The notes beneath the pieces are model-generated. The model worked only from the letters and a program-made list of their open reading frames with translations, did not search any database and had not been told where the DNA came from. Made by a program: the position numbers and the translations under genes. From assembly GCA_964440605.1 (NCBI GenBank), contig CAYTSW010000013.1:1-33773 (forward strand): a stretch of DNA of 33,773 nucleotides, in the 5' to 3' direction. Below are positions 30,166 to 33,773 of the stretch, piece by piece. The first letter of the stretch is position 1. Every line of letters starts with the position of its first letter. Source of the DNA: CAYTSW01 sp964440605. GTDB lineage: Bacteria > Planctomycetota > Phycisphaerae > Phycisphaerales > UBA1924.

Positions 30166-31863
30166 ATGCTCGGCGACGGCGCCTTCCTCATCCGATTCCT
30201 GCTCGAAGAGGGCGACCTCACGCCCGAGGACGTTGATGCCGCGCGCGCCGACGCCTCGGCACGCGGCGTCAGCGTCGAGGACGCGCTGGTGTCGTCGGGC
30301 GTCATCGCCGGACACCAACTCGCCATCGCCCGAGCCGCGCTGCTCGAGTGCCCGTACGTCGACCTCTCGCACTTCACCATCGACAACGGCAACGCGGCAC
30401 TGCTCCCGCGTGAAGTCGCCGAGGCGTGCGCGGCTTTCCCGCTCTTCGTGACCGATGCCGTCGCGACCGTGGGTATGGAGGACCCGCTCGACCTGGCGTC
30501 GATCGACCGCCTGCGTCAGGTGCTGCGCCGGGAGATCGACGCGGTGCTCTGCGAGCGCGACGAGCTACAGACACTGATCGGCCAGGCGTACAGCCTGTCC
30601 GGTGCCGGCTCCGCGAGCGTCGACACCTACGAGCACGATGATCTCACCACCGGCGACGAGCCCATCGTCGCCGCGGTGAACCACATCCTGCACGACGCCG
30701 CCGACGCCGGCGCCAGCGACGTGCACATCAGCCCCGAGGAGCGCGAGGTGCAACTGCGCGTGCGCATCGACGGGCGCCTGCGCGACAAGCAGGCCCCGCC
30801 GCGCTCCAGCCACAACGCCATCGTCCAGCGCCTCAAGGTGATGGGCGGGCTTGACCTCACGCAGACGCGCCGCCCGCAGGACGGCAAGTTCCGCTTCAAG
30901 CACCGCGGTCAGGCCATCGAAGTCCGCCTCTCCACGATCCCCACGGTCAACGGCGAGAACGTCGTGATGCGCCTCCTGCGCCCCAACGCCGAGATCCTCG
31001 ACTTCGCCGTCCTCGGCATGCGCGAGCACGACGTCGAAGCCATCACCGACATCATCGAACACCCTCACGGCCTGCTGCTCGTCACCGGGCCCACCGGCTC
31101 GGGCAAGACCAGCACGCTCTTCGCCGCCCTGCGCCGGCTCAACACGCCCGAGCGCAACGTCATGACCATCGAAGACCCCGTCGAGATCCGCCTCGACGGC
31201 GTCCGACAAGTCCAGTGCAACGCCGAGATCGGCCTCGACTTCGCCAAGGCCCTGCGTTCCATCCTCCGCCAGGACCCCGATGTCGTCCTCGTTGGCGAGA
31301 TCCGCGACCAGGAGACCGCCAGCATCGCCATGCAGGCCTCGCTCACGGGCCACCTCGTACTGTCAACCCTGCACACGAACGACGCGCCCTCGGCCATCGC
31401 ACGCCTGCGCGACCTCGGCGCGCCCTCCTTCGTCATCGCCTCGTCGCTGCTCGGCGTGCTCGGGCAACGCCTCGTCCGGCGCGTCTGCGACGCCTGTGCC
31501 GAGCCGACGCTCCCCGAGGCGCACCTCGCACAGCGCTTCAACCTCGACGTGACGCGCGACCGCTTCCTCACAGGCGCCGGCTGCTCGCGCTGCAACTCCT
31601 CGGGCTACCGGGGCCGCATTGGCATCTATGAGTTGCTCCGCGTCACGCCCGAGCTCGCGAGCCTCATCGATCAGGACGCCACCACACGCGCCATCGAAGC
31701 CGCCGCCATCGAGCAAGCGATGACGCCCATGTGGCGCGACGGCGTGGACAAGGCCCGCCTCGGGCTGACCACGCTCGCCGAGGTCGTGCGCGTCGCCGCG
31801 ACCACATCCGCCCCCGAGACGAGCGAACATGACGAGCCTGTGGTGCGGGAGGCGGCGGCATGA
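30166..31863 (+). CDS. gspE: GspE/PilB-type secretion/pilus ATPase (565 aa)
   Basis: Hexameric ATPase that powers pseudopilus or pilus assembly. It has an N-terminal GspE_N-like region (residues 1-150, LLEEGDLTPEDVDAAR), Walker A GPTGSGKT (308-315), an Asp box EDPVEI, Walker B DPDVVLVGEIRD (372-383), the His box (STLHTNDA), and a four-Cys zinc site C441/C444 and C473/C476 (CDAC...CSRC). The 'R-R-P-Q-D-G-K' and 'A-S-D-V-H-I-S' segments are typical. GspE and PilB are not reliably separable here. Overlaps the next gene by four bases (ATGA), giving PilZ-ATPase-platform-prepilin order. Confidence 0.92.
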   Translation: MLGDGAFLIRFLLEEGDLTPEDVDAARADASARGVSVEDALVSSGVIAGHQLAIARAALLECPYVDLSHFTIDNGNAALLPREVAEACAAFPLFVTDAVATVGMEDPLDLASIDRLRQVLRREIDAVLCERDELQTLIGQAYSLSGAGSASVDTYEHDDLTTGDEPIVAAVNHILHDAADAGASDVHISPEEREVQLRVRIDGRLRDKQAPPRSSHNAIVQRLKVMGGLDLTQTRRPQDGKFRFKHRGQAIEVRLSTIPTVNGENVVMRLLRPNAEILDFAVLGMREHDVEAITDIIEHPHGLLLVTGPTGSGKTSTLFAALRRLNTPERNVMTIEDPVEIRLDGVRQVQCNAEIGLDFAKALRSILRQDPDVVLVGEIRDQETASIAMQASLTGHLVLSTLHTNDAPSAIARLRDLGAPSFVIASSLLGVLGQRLVRRVCDACAEPTLPEAHLAQRFNLDVTRDRFLTGAGCSRCNSSGYRGRIGIYELLRVTPELASLIDQDATTRAIEAAAIEQAMTPMWRDGVDKARLGLTTLAEVVRVAATTSAPETSEHDEPVVREAAA

Positions 31864-33101
31864 ACGCGCTCAGCTTCGACTTCATCGCCGTCGATTCCGC
31901 CGGCCTGCGCCGGCGCGGCAACGTTGACGCCGCCGACAATCGCGAGGCCTACCGCAAGGTTTCGGCGCAGGGCCTCACGCCCGTGCGCATCTCCCGGCGC
32001 ACCTGTGCGCGCAGCGACGCCGACACGCCCTGCTCGTCTAGCGGGCTGCGCCGCCTGCTGGGCTCGAGCGTCAAACGCCGCGAGGTCGCCCAGTTCACCT
32101 ACCAGCTCAGTGTGCTCATGGAGGCGCGACTCCCCGTTGTCGAATGCTTCACGAGCATCGCCGAGCAGGAAGAAAACCCGCGGCTCAAGGCGATCCTGAT
32201 GGAGGCCGCCCACGACATCGAGGCGGGCCAGAGCGTCACGGGCTCGCTCGAGCGCCATCGCGCGGTCTTCGGCGACGTCTTCATCGAGACCGTCCGCGCC
32301 GCCGAGCGCTCGGGCAACATGATCACCGTGCTCGCGCACCTCGCCGAGATGATCGAGGATGAGGCCGAGATGACCCGCGTCGTCCGCGGCGCGATGATCT
32401 ACCCCATCTGCGTCCTCACCGCGATTATGCTCGCGGTGCTCTTCCTGGTCACGTCCGTCGTCCCGCGCTTCGCGACGATGTTCGCCGACCGTGGGGTCGA
32501 CCTCCCCCCGCTGACCGTCGGCCTCATGATCCTCGGCACGTCCATCAAAGCGTACTGGTGGGCCTACCTCGGCACGGTTTTCGGCGCGGGTCTCGCCCTC
32601 AAGCTCACGTGGAACAACACCGCCGGGCGCCGGGCGCTCGACCGCGCGCTGCACGCGGTGCCCCAACTGCGCAACATCCTCGTCGGCCTCGCGGTCGGTC
32701 GCTTCACGGGCGTCTTCGGCGTCTGCCTCCGCTCGGGGCTACCGCTGATCGAGAGCCTCGAGCTCGGCGGCCGCGCTTCGGGCCGCCCGCTGCTCCGGCG
32801 CGACGTCGACACCCTCGTCGACCAGGTGCGTCAGGGCGGACGCCTGGGTGACGTGCTCGCGACGTGCCCGTACTTCCCGGCGTTCGTGCGTCAGCTCCTG
32901 CGGGCGGGCGAGACGTCGGCCGAGCTGCCGCGCATGTGCCAGCTCATCGCGCGCAACTACGCCCGCGAAACGCGACACCTCGCCAAGACCATCTCCAAAG
33001 TCATCGAGCCCGTCACCATCGCCGGGCTCACCGTCGTGGTCCTCGTCATCTCTCTGGGCGTATTCCTGCCCATGTGGGACATGGTCAAGATCGTCGGATG
33101 A
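31860..33101 (+). CDS. gspF: GspF/PilC-type platform protein (413 aa)
   Basis: Inner-membrane platform protein of type II secretion or type IV pili. Two GspF repeats: residues ~70-195 and ~275-400, each with the V-A-x-F-T-Y-Q-L / F-T-G-V-F-G-V-C-L pattern, glutamate and glycine landmarks (SLIESLELGGR, ETSAELPRM). Transmembrane helices near 179-201 (MIYPICVLTAIMLAVLFL), possibly 229-246, and 385-405 (IAGLTVVVLVISLGVF) near the C-terminus. The N-terminus (residues 1-50) is a short soluble lead. Works with the ATPase encoded by the preceding overlapping gene. Confidence 0.92.
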   Translation: MNALSFDFIAVDSAGLRRRGNVDAADNREAYRKVSAQGLTPVRISRRTCARSDADTPCSSSGLRRLLGSSVKRREVAQFTYQLSVLMEARLPVVECFTSIAEQEENPRLKAILMEAAHDIEAGQSVTGSLERHRAVFGDVFIETVRAAERSGNMITVLAHLAEMIEDEAEMTRVVRGAMIYPICVLTAIMLAVLFLVTSVVPRFATMFADRGVDLPPLTVGLMILGTSIKAYWWAYLGTVFGAGLALKLTWNNTAGRRALDRALHAVPQLRNILVGLAVGRFTGVFGVCLRSGLPLIESLELGGRASGRPLLRRDVDTLVDQVRQGGRLGDVLATCPYFPAFVRQLLRAGETSAELPRMCQLIARNYARETRHLAKTISKVIEPVTIAGLTVVVLVISLGVFLPMWDMVKIVG

Positions 33102-33123
33102 CGCGGACAACATCACACGCACC

Positions 33124-33140
33124 CGCGCGGGGACCGCGCG
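33124..33140 (+). terminator. Hairpin between gspF and the prepilin gene
   Basis: CGCGCGG (33124-33130), loop GGA, CCGCGCG (33134-33140): a perfect 7-bp stem in the 126-bp gap. It could attenuate read-through or shield the pilin mRNA from 5'-to-3' decay. Confidence 0.4.
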
Positions 33141-33227
33141 AACCACACGCGGAGCGCACAGCACCAGCATCGAACTCACCACAGGCCGCGCGGCTTCCAA
33201 CCGCTGCAACAACGAGGAGTCAGAACC

Positions 33228-33728
33228 ATGCCCGCCATCGCTCAGCGTCCCCACGATGTCCGGACCGTCGCCCGGTGCGCGTTCACGCTCATCGAGCTCA
33301 TCGCCGTGCTCGTCGTGCTCGCCATTCTTTCGGGCGTCGCGATCCCGAAGTACCTCGACTACTCGGAACGCGCACGCAGCTCGGCGCTGCAGGGATCGCT
33401 CGGCGGCGTGCGCACCGGCATCGCCAACTTCTTCGCCAACTCCTCCGTCACCGGCGCGCCCGCCTACCCCACGCTCGCCGAGCTCACCACGCCCGGCACC
33501 GTGATGACCGAGCCCATTCCCGCCAACCCGTACAACGGGCTCAACACCGTCGTCGCGGTGACCTCGGCGCAGGCCGCGGCCCGCACGACGTCCGCCACCG
33601 CGGCCGGCTGGTGCTACTTCGTCGACAACGCGGCCAACCCGCCCGTCGCCATCTTCTACGCCAACGCGACCGACGCCACGCGCGTGGACGACGCCGACGG
33701 CGGCTACGAGCCCGCCAACGAGCTGTGA
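33228..33728 (+). CDS. Type IV prepilin / GspG-like major pseudopilin (166 aa)
   Basis: Leader of 18 residues, then CAFTLIELIAVLVVLAILSGVAIP: cleavage A18|F19, mature E23 (+5) and the long hydrophobic helix. Position -1 is Ala here too. After the helix: KYLDYSERARSSALQGSLGGVRTGIANFF, then a beta region with PANPYNG and GWCYFVDNA, fitting the GspG/type IVa pilin fold; the Cys near residue 125 has no visible disulphide partner in the mature region. GAGGAG lies about eight bases before the ATG. It is probably the major pilin or pseudopilin of the system encoded just upstream. Confidence 0.88.
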   Translation: MPAIAQRPHDVRTVARCAFTLIELIAVLVVLAILSGVAIPKYLDYSERARSSALQGSLGGVRTGIANFFANSSVTGAPAYPTLAELTTPGTVMTEPIPANPYNGLNTVVAVTSAQAAARTTSATAAGWCYFVDNAANPPVAIFYANATDATRVDDADGGYEPANEL

Positions 33729-33773
33729 TCCGTTCCTGCCTCACCCATCCCGCGCGCGGCGCACCGGTGCGCC

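Noticed and set aside
1..33773. CRISPR array or prophage boundaries
   Set aside because: No regularly spaced 25-40-bp direct repeats, no integrase and no att-like repeat flanking an island was found by eye.

Overview
This GC-rich window most likely comes from the Planctomycetota, class Phycisphaerae. The evidence is a C-terminal dockerin-like repeat of the D-x-N-x-D-G-x-x-D-G-A-D-F-G-A-F-G type, a PEP-CTERM-like tail (PAPAAG...RRRR), a prepilin-type secreted protein ending in a DG motif, a Fur-linked secreted-protein cluster, and vWA/ExbBD/TPR operons of planctomycete style. This is judged by family resemblance only; no search was run. No rRNA, tRNA, CRISPR array or insertion sequence was recognised, and every gene-free stretch is under about 200 bp.

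Layout. 1-154: start of a zinc/quinone-type MDR oxidoreductase (minus). 354-1976: a small conserved protein, a stand-alone response regulator and a basic/acidic-tailed hypothetical. 1983-12374: a tightly coupled minus-strand operon of eight genes. In order of transcription these are a vWA protein with a TonB/TolA-like transmembrane anchor, a secreted hypothetical, an ExbB/TolQ proton channel, two ExbD/TolR proteins, a 905-aa secreted repeat protein, a 971-aa membrane protein with a J-like N-terminus, and a 311-aa membrane or secreted protein. Nearly all junctions overlap by 1-4 bases. This operon is the best candidate for an undescribed machine.

12543-17060: housekeeping genes (pyrH; purE-purK) mixed with a lipoprotein beta-propeller-like protein, a small protein with an ambiguous start, and a PNPOx-like flavoprotein. 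17061-20528: a Fur-family regulator whose promoter carries a 16-bp palindrome directly after the -10 box, followed by a Cys/His-rich membrane protein, a prepilin-like protein and two paralogous secreted proteins carrying different anchors. It looks like a metal (probably zinc) regulated surface locus. 20641-26781: an HD-domain protein, an SH3-like secreted protein, a TolC-type outer-membrane protein and a UbiD-family decarboxylase. 26866-29603: an ABC exporter pair and a DUF1643 protein. 29746-33728: a PilZ protein, a GspE/PilB ATPase, a GspF/PilC platform protein and a GspG-like prepilin, i.e. a type II secretion or type IV pilus cluster.

Several genes (the MDR gene, the vWA gene, the TolC-like gene, ubiD) have no Shine-Dalgarno sequence but have a -10-like hexamer 6-9 nt before the ATG, suggesting leaderless transcripts. 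Other genes have good Shine-Dalgarno sequences, so both modes appear to coexist.
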